The notes under the pieces were generated by a model. It was given only the letters and a program-made list of their open reading frames with translations. It searched no databases and was not told the origin of the DNA. DNA of 64,000 bases from a virus: IMG/VR virus record IMGVR_UViG_3300027917_002335, positions 35,502 through 99,501 of that record. One strand, given 5' to 3'. Of this stretch, positions 50,501 to 59,322 are shown piece after piece (positions within the stretch are counted from its first letter, which is position 1; each line of letters opens with the position of its first letter). Made by a program: the position numbers and the translations under genes.

Positions 50501-51209
50501 TGGAATATATGCTGTAATTCCGCAAACAGGTCATTGTCCTAACAATTGTGATGATTGTTTCTTCCAATCAGGTCGTTCTTTCTTAGAACCTTTGGATGAG
50601 AATTTACCCAATCTTTACGATTATAAATATCTTGAAGAAATGTATAGTAAAGTGTTTAGGATAAATGATGGAAACGATAGTAATGTTGACAGAGAAACTG
50701 TTATGGAAAAGACAGGCAAATATCTGTTGAAATTCTATAATACTGCTATCCCAAGAGACTTAGAAGAGTTTGATGCTCCATTTGTTTTGACTATAAATCC
50801 GGGGTTTATGACTGATAGAAGTTGGCATAAACTTATAGAGATTCCAAAGAATTTAATGTTTGTAAGAATAAGAACGAACTGTTGGAATTTAGAACAAGTT
50901 GTCAAACCAGCGGTGAAATACTATACTGAGAAAGAAGTACCAGTTGTATTAACATTCATGGCTTACTTTGATACTCCTATTCCAGAAGGATATGAAGATG
51001 ATTATATATTTAGAAAGAGAACTCTTAACTCTTACAATGCTATAACTACACAAGCATGGGAAGAGATTATGAGAATGTTTAAATATAATGCTTATGTATA
51101 TTCTTGTGGAAAGATTGAAGGAGAAAAAGGAACAACCAAATGTGCCAGATGTGGTAATTGTATAAGAGAATTTTTTGTTACAATGGAACGAATGAAAGAT
51201 GAGTTATAA
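50469..51209 (+). CDS. Radical SAM enzyme
   Basis: 246 residues. GHCPNNCDDCFF (21-32) holds the CxxxCxxC triad for the 4Fe-4S cluster that cleaves AdoMet. A second cluster motif, TTKCARCGNCIREFF, lies near the C-terminus (about 225-239), so an auxiliary Fe-S or zinc site is likely. The substrate is unknown. Neighbours (deoxyribosyltransferase-like, sulfotransferase, methyltransferases) hint at nucleotide, DNA or protein modification. Confidence 0.85.
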   Translation: MYKENPKTKGSGIYAVIPQTGHCPNNCDDCFFQSGRSFLEPLDENLPNLYDYKYLEEMYSKVFRINDGNDSNVDRETVMEKTGKYLLKFYNTAIPRDLEEFDAPFVLTINPGFMTDRSWHKLIEIPKNLMFVRIRTNCWNLEQVVKPAVKYYTEKEVPVVLTFMAYFDTPIPEGYEDDYIFRKRTLNSYNAITTQAWEEIMRMFKYNAYVYSCGKIEGEKGTTKCARCGNCIREFFVTMERMKDEL

Positions 51210-51696
51210 TAGACGAATAGAAGAAGGATATAAAAAAATAGGAAAAAAATTAGATAAAGACGGCAATATTATGAAAAAAATTTATTTTGCTCATCCATTT
51301 GACAAATGGAATAGCAAACGAGAAGAAATGATAGAGCAAACATTATCAGAGAGAGGTTACGAAGTTATAAATCCTTTCAAAGAAGAGGATAGACTAAACG
51401 AAAAATATGGCGTTAATAATTACTACGAAGATCCAACCTATGAATTTGCCAGAGATATAGTTGACAAGGATTATCAGATGGTCAAAGATTGTGATGAATA
51501 TTTTGGTTGGTTTCCAAAAGATGTCACAATGATTGGTACTCCACTTGAACTGGCTTGGGCAAAAGATTTAGGTAAAAAGATTACAGTGCTTTGCTACAAA
51601 CCACAACCTTTCTTATGGATGTATGCTGATATATTTTATATAGGATACGACAATTTTAAAAATGATGTTAGATTCTACGATAAAGAAGTTCATTGA
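51199..51696 (+). CDS. Nucleoside 2-deoxyribosyltransferase-like protein
   Basis: 165 residues, with the core starting at an internal Met (51271): KIYFAHPF.., then EEMIEQTLSERGYEVINPF, DIVDKDYQMVKDCDEYFGWFP and MIGTPLELAWAKDLGKKITVL. This follows the Nuc_deoxyrib_tr pattern (YlA.P, acidic Asp, G-T-xx-E-xxxA). Such enzymes swap or cleave bases on deoxynucleosides. ATG 51199 overlaps the previous stop but its first 24 residues look like linker. Confidence 0.7.
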   Translation: MSYNRRIEEGYKKIGKKLDKDGNIMKKIYFAHPFDKWNSKREEMIEQTLSERGYEVINPFKEEDRLNEKYGVNNYYEDPTYEFARDIVDKDYQMVKDCDEYFGWFPKDVTMIGTPLELAWAKDLGKKITVLCYKPQPFLWMYADIFYIGYDNFKNDVRFYDKEVH

Positions 51697-52129
51697 ACTA
51701 TTTGGAGAATGTTTGGAAGACGATAAGAAAGACTTGCAAGAGTATGTTGTGCAAGCCTCCGCTTCTAGGATAGAGGGTATTATAGAGTTGAAAGGATTTT
51801 ATAAGACACATACTCCAAATGAAACATTTTATAGTTTTGCAGATTTACCAAGAATTATTGAGAAAAAGAATCAAGTTGTGGCTCTTGGTAATAAATTCTT
51901 TCCTTATGAAAGAGTTAGGCAAGTGTTAGAAAACTTCTTTGTTAATAATGTCGAAGTAGGTCTCTATCATGGAAAAGGAGCTTCTGCTCTTGTGTTTAAA
52001 CTTGATGAAGAATATGGAATTATGATGGCAAATAAAGTAGAGAAAGAAAAGAAAGATCCCAATGAAGTATTATATAGGTGGGATGATTTATTTTTCCACA
52101 AAAGTTTTGGAGATGATATGGAATTATGA
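51662..52129 (+). CDS. Hypothetical 155-aa protein, DMEL tail
   Basis: Alpha/beta protein without recognised motif, ending FGDDMEL. The stop overlaps the sulfotransferase start as ATGA. Its tail links it with the DNA-handling proteins that carry the same ending. Confidence 0.65.
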   Translation: MMLDSTIKKFIELFGECLEDDKKDLQEYVVQASASRIEGIIELKGFYKTHTPNETFYSFADLPRIIEKKNQVVALGNKFFPYERVRQVLENFFVNNVEVGLYHGKGASALVFKLDEEYGIMMANKVEKEKKDPNEVLYRWDDLFFHKSFGDDMEL

Positions 52130-52893
52130 ATTTTTTATTGACAAGTGAAATGAGAGTTGGTAGTAGGTGGATTCATTATTTACTCCAAGATATAACAGGA
52201 TATAAAGTAAGTCCAGAAATAGATGTATCCAAACTTGCTACTTCAGAAAAAACAGTTAGAGGATATTTCCATCAACAAAGAATTCCAAAGTATCATCACG
52301 CTACACAATTTCAAATACTCCGACATGTTAAACCACATGATTATAAGATAATTGGAATTGTTAGAAATCCCTTAGATAGGATTACTTCTCTTACATTTCA
52401 TCAACGATATAAGCCTCCAGGCAAAGGATTATCAAGTATAAAAGAGGCAGAAAACGATATAGATGCTGTGAAGGTTGCTTTCTATCACAACGATTATAGA
52501 AATGACGACGAAAGACAGTTTATCTTAATGACTCCAAGATGTTCAACAGTAGCTTATAGAAACGAATTCTCTAATTCATTAGATTGGAAATATATATGGA
52601 CAACTTATGAATGGCTACAAAGAGATACAGAAATGGAAATAAGAACTATATTAGATTTCTTAGGTTTTGAAATAGACGATGTTGTTATTAAGAATAATAT
52701 AAGAAAGCATTCATTTAGAAATAAAAGTGGTAGAGAACCTGGACAAGAAAAGAGAGTTGATGAGTGGAGAAGAAAGGGAGTTAATGATGACTGGAAGAAT
52801 TTCTTTACAAAAGAAATGTATGAAGACGGTAAATTAGCACAAGAAACATATAGAATGCTAACAGCAAATGAATTATATTTAGTGGTGGAATAG
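52126..52893 (+). CDS. PAPS-dependent sulfotransferase
   Basis: 255 residues. The 5'-phosphosulfate loop is TSEMRVGSRWIHYLL (6-20), the 3'-phosphate motif is GIVRNPLDRITS (77-88) and the C-terminal RKGVNDDWKNFFT (216-228) matches the RKGxxGDWKNxFT signature. It would transfer sulphate from PAPS to a hydroxyl or amine. The acceptor is unknown: a virion or cell-surface glycan, a protein or a modified base. An APS kinase at 55603 can supply PAPS. It belongs to the region with glycosyltransferases and modification enzymes. Confidence 0.88.
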   Translation: MNFLLTSEMRVGSRWIHYLLQDITGYKVSPEIDVSKLATSEKTVRGYFHQQRIPKYHHATQFQILRHVKPHDYKIIGIVRNPLDRITSLTFHQRYKPPGKGLSSIKEAENDIDAVKVAFYHNDYRNDDERQFILMTPRCSTVAYRNEFSNSLDWKYIWTTYEWLQRDTEMEIRTILDFLGFEIDDVVIKNNIRKHSFRNKSGREPGQEKRVDEWRRKGVNDDWKNFFTKEMYEDGKLAQETYRMLTANELYLVVE

Positions 52894-54057
52894 ATGGAAA
52901 GTGAATATAGATTTAGAGCATTACCAAAACAATCGAAGAGCAGGATAAATTCAATGTTTTATTTTTGTCCTTATCTTGCTTATTGCAATGATTATTTAGG
53001 AGAAGAAAGAGGAGAGGGAACAATAAGAACTTCTGTAGGAACTGATGTGCACATGATTCTTTCTGAGTTTTGGAAACAATTTGATATAGATTATTTATAT
53101 GAAGATATAGAAATTAATCCTAATAAAGATTTAGAAAACAACCCAATAACTTATTACTTCTATGGTATTTGTATGGAGTTAACTCCAGAATACGATAGAG
53201 AAGTTCAAGTATTACAGAGAATTTATTGGAAGTTTGCTAAGTTACAAACAGCAAGATTCTTATCTTTGTATCAAATGTTTAAAGGAAATAAACTAAGAGT
53301 GTATGAATATTTTACACCAATAGAAATTGAACAACACTATTATAATGAAGATTTGGAAATTTATGGCACTCTTGATTGTGTTTATAAGATTCCAGAGCTA
53401 GGAGAAACATTAACAGAATCATTATTTATTAGTGATATAAAGACTGGTAATATACCAGCCAGCGTTAGGAGAGGCGCTACAAATGTTAGCGATGAAACAT
53501 CAGTAAAAGTTCCTCCTAAATTTATGTTTGAAATTCATTTCTATGCTCTTTTGTATTTGACTCAACATGGATGGTATTTTAAAGACGAAAGAGTACAACG
53601 ATTTGTTTTGAATAATGAATATTATGACGAGGTATCAAAAACTTATAAGAGTTTTGGACTAGGAAAAACGAAAGAAGAAGAGCAAAATTTACAGAAGAAA
53701 AAGAAAAAATATATTAGTAAGATAGATCATAAACTACATATTTATAATTACGCACTTGAAAAAGAAATAGAATTAAATTATGGAGATTTAAATGTTGGTT
53801 ATCTGTTCTTAACAGGAGATCCTAGCATTAAAGATCCTGTTGTTGTTAAAAAGAAATTTACTTACTCTTCTTTTAAAACTGCTCTATTAAAAATTAATTT
53901 AGCAAGAGCTATTTGGTTTAATAGAAACGATGATAGATTCTATCTTGTTAGACTTATGAAGACAAGACCAGAATACAATCAATATCGTTGTGATAATTGT
54001 AGTAGAAAAGAAAAATGCTTAGCAGAAATTGAAGCAGAGTTTAAAGGTGAAAAATAA
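52894..54057 (+). CDS. Cas4/AddB-like PD-(D/E)XK nuclease with Fe-S cysteines
   Basis: 387 residues. Early Cys in FCPYLAYC (C25/C31), GTDVHMILSEFW (49-60, His of motif I), YGTLDCVYK (Asp), LFISDIKTG (DxK), FEIHFYALLYL (QxxxY-like), and C-terminal YRCDNCSRKEKC (about 368-379). This is the RecB-type nuclease layout of Cas4 and AddB with a four-Cys cluster. It probably processes DNA ends in recombination or replication. Longer than Cas4 because of an insertion at about 80-140. Confidence 0.85.
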   Translation: MESEYRFRALPKQSKSRINSMFYFCPYLAYCNDYLGEERGEGTIRTSVGTDVHMILSEFWKQFDIDYLYEDIEINPNKDLENNPITYYFYGICMELTPEYDREVQVLQRIYWKFAKLQTARFLSLYQMFKGNKLRVYEYFTPIEIEQHYYNEDLEIYGTLDCVYKIPELGETLTESLFISDIKTGNIPASVRRGATNVSDETSVKVPPKFMFEIHFYALLYLTQHGWYFKDERVQRFVLNNEYYDEVSKTYKSFGLGKTKEEEQNLQKKKKKYISKIDHKLHIYNYALEKEIELNYGDLNVGYLFLTGDPSIKDPVVVKKKFTYSSFKTALLKINLARAIWFNRNDDRFYLVRLMKTRPEYNQYRCDNCSRKEKCLAEIEAEFKGEK

Positions 54058-54170
54058 TGGAATGGAAAGAAATTAAATGCTTTTATTGTGGTAAAGTTTT
54101 TTATATACCCATTACAAGCGAAATAGAAAAAGGATTATGTGAAGAATGTTACAAATATTTAGGTGTTTAA
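54057..54170 (+). CDS. Zinc-ribbon peptide (37 aa)
   Basis: CFYC (8, 11) and CEEC (28, 31). ATG overlaps the nuclease stop. Typical of the tiny zinc ribbons throughout the window. Confidence 0.55.
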   Translation: MEWKEIKCFYCGKVFYIPITSEIEKGLCEECYKYLGV

Positions 54171-54171
54171 A

Positions 54172-54411
54172 ATGTGTTGGGAACATGAACAAGAGTATTG
54201 TGATATGTGTTTTGATTTCCTATGGAATGATTATAATTTATTTGACGGAGAATCAATTGTTCCTCTATTAAGAGGATATAATATAGAGTTTAAAGATCAT
54301 CAATCTGAAGTAGAATGTAAGAATAAATTTTTTGATTTCTTATCAAAGTGTCACGATGAAGGATTAATCAAAACTGTGGTAGAAGTAGAAGATTTTAATG
54401 AAGATGAGTAA
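54172..54411 (+). CDS. Hypothetical 79-aa acidic protein
   Basis: ATG 54172. CWEHEQEYCDMC at the start may bind a metal; the rest is acidic and helical. Directly abuts the primase gene. Confidence 0.55.
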   Translation: MCWEHEQEYCDMCFDFLWNDYNLFDGESIVPLLRGYNIEFKDHQSEVECKNKFFDFLSKCHDEGLIKTVVEVEDFNEDE

Positions 54412-55455
54412 ATGGTGTTTATTGAAACTGGTGTCTCTAATCGAACACCTTTTAGGAAGATGTTTACATCTCAACAGGATGCTGTTAAAGATTTCAATAA
54501 GTATAAAGAATTTACTAACATCTATCACTCTATTTATTGGTTCAAAAATAAAGAAGAGAAATTTGACGAATACGGTAATTTCATTAGATTCGGTCCCGAT
54601 TATAACACTGCCGTCATCACAAAGATTAGCCTTGACTTGGATTCGTACAGAACTTTGCGAGTTAATGGAGATATTGTGGAAGTATACACAGACGAAGGAT
54701 TAATTTCTCTTAATAAATTTGCTGAGTGGTGTGATAAACACAACTATATGAGAGAATATGTCTTTAGCGGAGGAGGGTTTTATGGGATTGTTGCTGCTGA
54801 AGGCAATTGTCTTAAATTAAGGGATGGAATGCTAAACCTAGGATTAGAAGCTGGCGTTAGTATAGATCCTGCTACTGTTGGAGACACAAGCAGAATGAGA
54901 AGAGTGTTAAACTCTTACAATTTTAAAGAACATAGAAAATGTTATTGCATTCCATTAACAGAAGAAGAAATTAAATTAGATTATCACGAAATAAGAAAAT
55001 TAGCTCAGAAACCTAGGTTTAGACAAAAATATGTTTACGGTTCTAAAACTTATAACTTAGAAAATTTCAAGATTGATTCTTACAAACTTGAAAAGAAAGA
55101 ATTGTTTGTTGAAATAGAAAAGAATCCAGATGCTGAGAAAATTCTGGAGAAGTATGGCTGGGAAACAAACGATTTTTGCGACACAATTAAACATCTTATA
55201 AGTAAGGATTATTTAGGTCATTATTTAAGATTTGAAATGATTAAATATTTAAAATCTGTTGTTAAGATGAAATTTGTTGATTGCGTAAATTATATAAATG
55301 CTTTGTTAGGTGCAGAAGGAAAGCATTCTCTTACTGAAGGACAAGCAAAATATGTTTATGGAAGAAACAGAGTATTTAATCCAACTAAACTAAAAGCATC
55401 TGGTTTATGTCCAGCCAATTGTTACAAGTGTTTAAGATTGAGGGATTTAATATGA
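54412..55455 (+). CDS. Archaeo-eukaryotic primase (AEP)
   Basis: 347 residues. Motif I is ISLDLDSYR (72-80, D75/D77), motif II is FSGGGFYGI (118-126, in the place of SGGxGxH), and DPATVGDTSRMRRVLNS (152-168) matches the conserved D..xGDxSRxxRvPgs block of viral AEPs. The C-terminal CPANCYKCLRLRDL adds a possible zinc knuckle. It makes primers and may also polymerise DNA. His of motif II is not conserved. A second, more doubtful primase-like protein is at 16797. Confidence 0.88.
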   Translation: MVFIETGVSNRTPFRKMFTSQQDAVKDFNKYKEFTNIYHSIYWFKNKEEKFDEYGNFIRFGPDYNTAVITKISLDLDSYRTLRVNGDIVEVYTDEGLISLNKFAEWCDKHNYMREYVFSGGGFYGIVAAEGNCLKLRDGMLNLGLEAGVSIDPATVGDTSRMRRVLNSYNFKEHRKCYCIPLTEEEIKLDYHEIRKLAQKPRFRQKYVYGSKTYNLENFKIDSYKLEKKELFVEIEKNPDAEKILEKYGWETNDFCDTIKHLISKDYLGHYLRFEMIKYLKSVVKMKFVDCVNYINALLGAEGKHSLTEGQAKYVYGRNRVFNPTKLKASGLCPANCYKCLRLRDLI

Positions 55456-55610
55456 CTATGTTTGATGAAATAAACGAATATGCTGATGGTTTGAGAGATA
55501 AAGGTTATGCAGTTCATGTAGAACATTATGAAGATGGCAATCACGAATTAATTTCAATTACAGTTATAATAGATAAAAAAAGAAATAGAGGAAAAGATTT
55601 TTATGGATAA
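55452..55610 (+). CDS. Hypothetical 52-aa protein
   Basis: ATG overlaps the primase stop. A helix, then strands (YAVHVEHYEDGNHELISITVII). Unrecognised; overlaps the APS kinase gene by 8 bases. Confidence 0.5.
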   Translation: MTMFDEINEYADGLRDKGYAVHVEHYEDGNHELISITVIIDKKRNRGKDFYG

Positions 55611-56151
55611 AGCAGTTTGTATATGGTTTTTTGGTTTGTCTGGAGCAGGAAAAACAACAATTGCAGATAAACTTAAAGATGAATTTTTAGTAAGAGGATT
55701 AAAAGTTGAAAGATTAGATGGCGATATTGTAAGAGGAGCCTTAACAAGAGACTTAGGATTCTCTATTGAAGATAGATTTGAACACATAAGAAGAGTTGTG
55801 TTAGTAGCAAAGATGTTAATTAAGAACGGAATTAATGTTATAGCTTCTTTTATTACACCATTAAGAGCTATGAGGTATTATATTCAACAAGAGCTTGGAG
55901 ATAAGTGTTTACTTGTTGAGTGTCAGTGTGATATACATACTTGTATGGAACGAGACATAAAAGGATTATATAAAAAGTCATTAAATGGAGAAATAAAAGA
56001 TTTTACTGGATTAACACAACCTTATGAAGAAGGAGAAGGAGAAGTGTTTTGGTTCTTAAACACAAATTCTTATGAGCCAAATGACTCATTAAAAGATTTA
56101 TTAGAAACATTTAAAAGTTTTAAAGTATTTGAGTATTTGATGGAAAAATGA
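55603..56151 (+). CDS. cysC: Adenylylsulfate (APS) kinase
   Basis: 182 residues. P-loop FFGLSGAGKTTIAD (9-22), ERLDGDIVRGAL (36-47), DLGFSIEDRFEHIRRV (50-65) and a later INVIASFITPLR match the CysC family closely. It phosphorylates APS to PAPS, the sulphate donor for sulfotransferases such as that at 52126. No ATP sulfurylase is visible in the window, so APS would come from the host. ATGA overlap with the XPF-like gene. Confidence 0.92.
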   Translation: MDKAVCIWFFGLSGAGKTTIADKLKDEFLVRGLKVERLDGDIVRGALTRDLGFSIEDRFEHIRRVVLVAKMLIKNGINVIASFITPLRAMRYYIQQELGDKCLLVECQCDIHTCMERDIKGLYKKSLNGEIKDFTGLTQPYEEGEGEVFWFLNTNSYEPNDSLKDLLETFKSFKVFEYLMEK

Positions 56152-56915
56152 TCGTTATAGATGTTGGGGAACCTCCAGAAGTATTTGAAATGTTTGAGAA
56201 GAAAGGAATACCTTATGTTAGAGCAGAAATAAGAATGTTCTATTGTGCTGATTGTGAAAAAGTTTACATACACCAACCTGAAACATGTGAATGTGGTTCT
56301 GATGATATAAGAGCTGATAGAGTAGGTGACTTCACTAATACAGATAGAACATGGGTTATAGAAAGAAAGACAGAATCAGATTTTGTTGGTTCTATGCTTG
56401 ATAAGTCTTTACATGCTCAAGCAGCAAAGATGGCTAAATATTATTCTGGATGGAAATTTGTTTTTCTTCAAGGATTTATATCTGTTATGGTAGATGATCC
56501 TCATCATAAAGGAAATATAAAACCTTGGATAAGATCAATGAGAGTGACATTAAGAAAGTACGATGTATGTATGTGGCAATGTGATGATTTAAGTCAGTTA
56601 GTCGATGAGGTTTTTAGAGTTGAACAAAAAGCTGGAGAACAACCAAAGATATATGATAAGATAGATGATAAATATAAAGGATGGTCAGATTCTAAGAAGT
56701 TTATTTGTAAATTGATTGATGTATCAGATAAGAAAGCTGATATATTATTACAAGAATTTGGTAATCCAGTGGGAGTTCTTGAAGCCATACTATCAAGTGA
56801 AGCCACTTTTACTAGAACTGGCAATCCAAAAGGAGTTATTGGTCCTATGGAAAGTGTAAAGGGTTTCGGTCCCAAATTTATAATTAAAAATAAGAAGATG
56901 TTATATGGAAGCTGA
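56148..56915 (+). CDS. XPF/ERCC4-family nuclease with zinc insert
   Basis: 255 residues. The nuclease motif WVIERKTESDFVGSML (69-84) is the ERKxxxD core; D5 (IDVGEPP) is the upstream acid. A small zinc ribbon (C33/C36, C47/C49) is inserted at 30-55, which is unusual. The C-terminal 70 residues are helix-hairpin-helix-like (VGVLEAI..SVKGFGPKFIIKNKK). It would cut branched or flap DNA. Neighbouring Fe-S helicase and APS kinase genes overlap or lie within 200 bases. Confidence 0.88.
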   Translation: MIVIDVGEPPEVFEMFEKKGIPYVRAEIRMFYCADCEKVYIHQPETCECGSDDIRADRVGDFTNTDRTWVIERKTESDFVGSMLDKSLHAQAAKMAKYYSGWKFVFLQGFISVMVDDPHHKGNIKPWIRSMRVTLRKYDVCMWQCDDLSQLVDEVFRVEQKAGEQPKIYDKIDDKYKGWSDSKKFICKLIDVSDKKADILLQEFGNPVGVLEAILSSEATFTRTGNPKGVIGPMESVKGFGPKFIIKNKKMLYGS

Positions 56916-57111
56916 AGAGAAACTAGAAAGGATAGAAGAGAGTCTATATTTATGGCTTATAGATACCAGTGCTGGAGATAGAGACGATTATGTTATTGGA
57001 GACCTATTTATATATAAAATAATCCACGAGTTCTTTCCAGATTTAGCTAAACAAGTAGAGGAAATAAAAAAGAACCCACCAATGAGAGTAAACTATCTTG
57101 GAGACAGTTAG
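56905..57111 (+). CDS. Hypothetical 68-aa protein
   Basis: Acidic helical peptide between the XPF-like and XPD-like genes and overlapping both, hence probably a partner of one of them. Unrecognised. Confidence 0.5.
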   Translation: MEAEEKLERIEESLYLWLIDTSAGDRDDYVIGDLFIYKIIHEFFPDLAKQVEEIKKNPPMRVNYLGDS

Positions 57112-58948
57112 AAACATAATTGCACAAGAATGTACAGATTTTGTGCGTTATGGTAAAGGAAATCTAGTGTATAGAACATTCACAGGTTCAGGCAAAACAA
57201 CTACAGTATTAAAGACACTGTATGAATCTAAGGATGGATTTAGCTGGATGTACTTTGCACCCTATCACAAAGTAATACAAGAGAATATGGAATTGTCAAA
57301 AGTGATAGAGTTTTCTAATGATTGGATTCATTTATTATCTCGAAAGTATTTATGCTTGGATAAAGACTTTAAAAAATTGACAAAACATGGTGTAAATATT
57401 CAACCTTTTTGTGAGAATTTTTGCACACTAAAAGATACTCGTTGTCCTTATTATGAGAATCTACGAAAGTTAAGAGACTATCCTTATTGCTTTGCTGGTG
57501 TTCATGCTCACATTCCAACATTATTACAAAAACTATTATTTGAGAAATGGAAAGGAAGAATGTTCTTTTCTTATTATGATGTCATTGTAATAGATGAGTT
57601 TCCTTATAGTTCTATTTATAGCCAATTGTCATTAGGAAGAAAAGACATAGCTAAACAAATAGATGTTTTAGATTTAATGGGGTTGGGCGGTAGATTAGAC
57701 CATGTAATAAGATATTTATTAGAAAGATTACTTCTTTCTGTTGATAGCGCAAAAGGATTAGACTATGATGATTTAGAAAGAGTCTTAACAGAAGCAAGAG
57801 GATTAAATGTAGATACATATAAGGAAGAATATGACTTACAAATGTTAGAGTTGGTTAGGAAGAAGAAAATTAAAAATCCACCTAAGGATATCTTACATTA
57901 TTTATTGGAAATTCTTAAAAGACATCCTTCGAGAGACAAATTAGAATGGATGATTCACAAGACAGTAGAAACTTCTTGGCACAATTCGAAATTATATCTT
58001 ACAATTTCTAATATACCACACTTTAAGAATTTACCTAATAAAGTTATAGCATTAGATGGCACAGCAGATTTACCTATTTGGAAAGCAATATTAGGAGAAG
58101 ATACAACAGCAATAACATTTGATTTACAATATAAAAATATGTACCAAATGATTGGTGCAAGAAATCCTACAAGTACAATAGTAAAAGCAGGAGAATTTTC
58201 TCCTTCTGGTGTGAGATTATATGAGATATTAAAAAGAATTTGTGAATATAAGAAAAGAAAATATAAAGTATCGGGTTATAAAGTAAAAGAAGTTAAAGTT
58301 TTAATTTGTTGTAGTTATAGGATACAAAAATTATTAGAAAAAGAATTTAAGAAGGATAAAGTAACAAATTTTGAGTTTGCTACTTTTTATAATTTACGCT
58401 CACGAAATTCATATTTCGAAGACTGTGACACTTGCGTTGTATTCCACGAGCCAAATATACCGCCGTTCCAAACAGAAATAATAAAGAATGTCCTGGACTT
58501 TGATTACGACACAATTAGATTAATTCATAGAGAAGACGAAATGAAACAAGGGATTGGTAGAGCAAGACAAAATATACCGGTAACTCCACAAGGAAGAAAG
58601 AGAGAGAAATTACGGGAGATATTTATATTCTCTTCTACTGGGTATAAGAAATTATTTCCAGAAGCAAGATACATGACTTACGAAGATATGCTTTCTTATG
58701 TGACAGGAGGAAAAAAGAGATTATATTTTGATACAGTCAGAGATTTTATAACAGAACATACACCAATTTCAAAGACAAAATTAGGAGAACATTTAGATTT
58801 ATCATACACAAAAGTAGATAGACTAGTTAGTATATTAGAAAAAGAAGGAGATGTAAAAGTAGAATGGGGCAAAATCACATGGATCAAGCCTCCTACTTTA
58901 GAGGATGAAGAAAGATATTTAATAAAAATAGGAGGCGTAGCATGGTAA
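57098..58948 (+). CDS. XPD-like Fe-S helicase with C-terminal winged helix
   Basis: 616 residues from TTG 57098. Walker A is TFTGSGKTTT (27-36), an Fe-S cysteine set C86, C105, C109, C116 sits between motifs I and II as in XPD/Rad3, Walker B is IVIDEFP (163-169), DGTADLP follows at about 325, and motif VI is QGIGRARQN (about 487-495). A winged-helix DNA-binding tail lies at about 550-600. It should unwind DNA 5' to 3' by family precedent. Pairing with an XPF-type nuclease recalls nucleotide-excision repair. Confidence 0.8.
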   Translation: METVRNIIAQECTDFVRYGKGNLVYRTFTGSGKTTTVLKTLYESKDGFSWMYFAPYHKVIQENMELSKVIEFSNDWIHLLSRKYLCLDKDFKKLTKHGVNIQPFCENFCTLKDTRCPYYENLRKLRDYPYCFAGVHAHIPTLLQKLLFEKWKGRMFFSYYDVIVIDEFPYSSIYSQLSLGRKDIAKQIDVLDLMGLGGRLDHVIRYLLERLLLSVDSAKGLDYDDLERVLTEARGLNVDTYKEEYDLQMLELVRKKKIKNPPKDILHYLLEILKRHPSRDKLEWMIHKTVETSWHNSKLYLTISNIPHFKNLPNKVIALDGTADLPIWKAILGEDTTAITFDLQYKNMYQMIGARNPTSTIVKAGEFSPSGVRLYEILKRICEYKKRKYKVSGYKVKEVKVLICCSYRIQKLLEKEFKKDKVTNFEFATFYNLRSRNSYFEDCDTCVVFHEPNIPPFQTEIIKNVLDFDYDTIRLIHREDEMKQGIGRARQNIPVTPQGRKREKLREIFIFSSTGYKKLFPEARYMTYEDMLSYVTGGKKRLYFDTVRDFITEHTPISKTKLGEHLDLSYTKVDRLVSILEKEGDVKVEWGKITWIKPPTLEDEERYLIKIGGVAW

Positions 58949-59322
58949 CGATCACGGATGAAGAGTTTAAAGAATATATGGCTCTCAAGAGAAAAGAGGT
59001 TGAGAGACAAGAAGCAATCGACAAGACATTATCTAAAGGGGTAGAGGCAATAAGAAGATGGAGAAGTGATTTAAAAACTCCACGAGGTTACGCCACAATA
59101 TTTGCAAATATATTAAATGAAGAATGGAAGAGAAGAGATTACCCAGAAACTTTCATTCTTGATAGATGGAAAGTAGTTAAAAAATATTTAGCTCCTGTTA
59201 TATATGTTAAAGACGGAGTGCATAATATTCGACATACATTTAGACGATATATGAAAGAGTATGGTTGGTATATGAGAATCAATCGTACCTATGGTCTTTT
59301 TGAAGTAATGAAGATTATTTAA
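58942..59322 (+). CDS. Hypothetical 126-aa basic protein
   Basis: Helical, Arg/Lys-rich (AIRRWRSDLKTPRGYATIFANIL). Last gene before a promoter gap; overlaps the helicase by 7 bases. Unrecognised. Confidence 0.6.
   Translation: MVTITDEEFKEYMALKRKEVERQEAIDKTLSKGVEAIRRWRSDLKTPRGYATIFANILNEEWKRRDYPETFILDRWKVVKKYLAPVIYVKDGVHNIRHTFRRYMKEYGWYMRINRTYGLFEVMKII

Noticed and set aside
31660-52129. DMEL tail as a pure ribosome-binding sequence
   Set aside because: Many other coupled genes lack it, silent codon changes keep the residues, and a hydrophobic residue at -7 is also kept; left as an alternative but not preferred.
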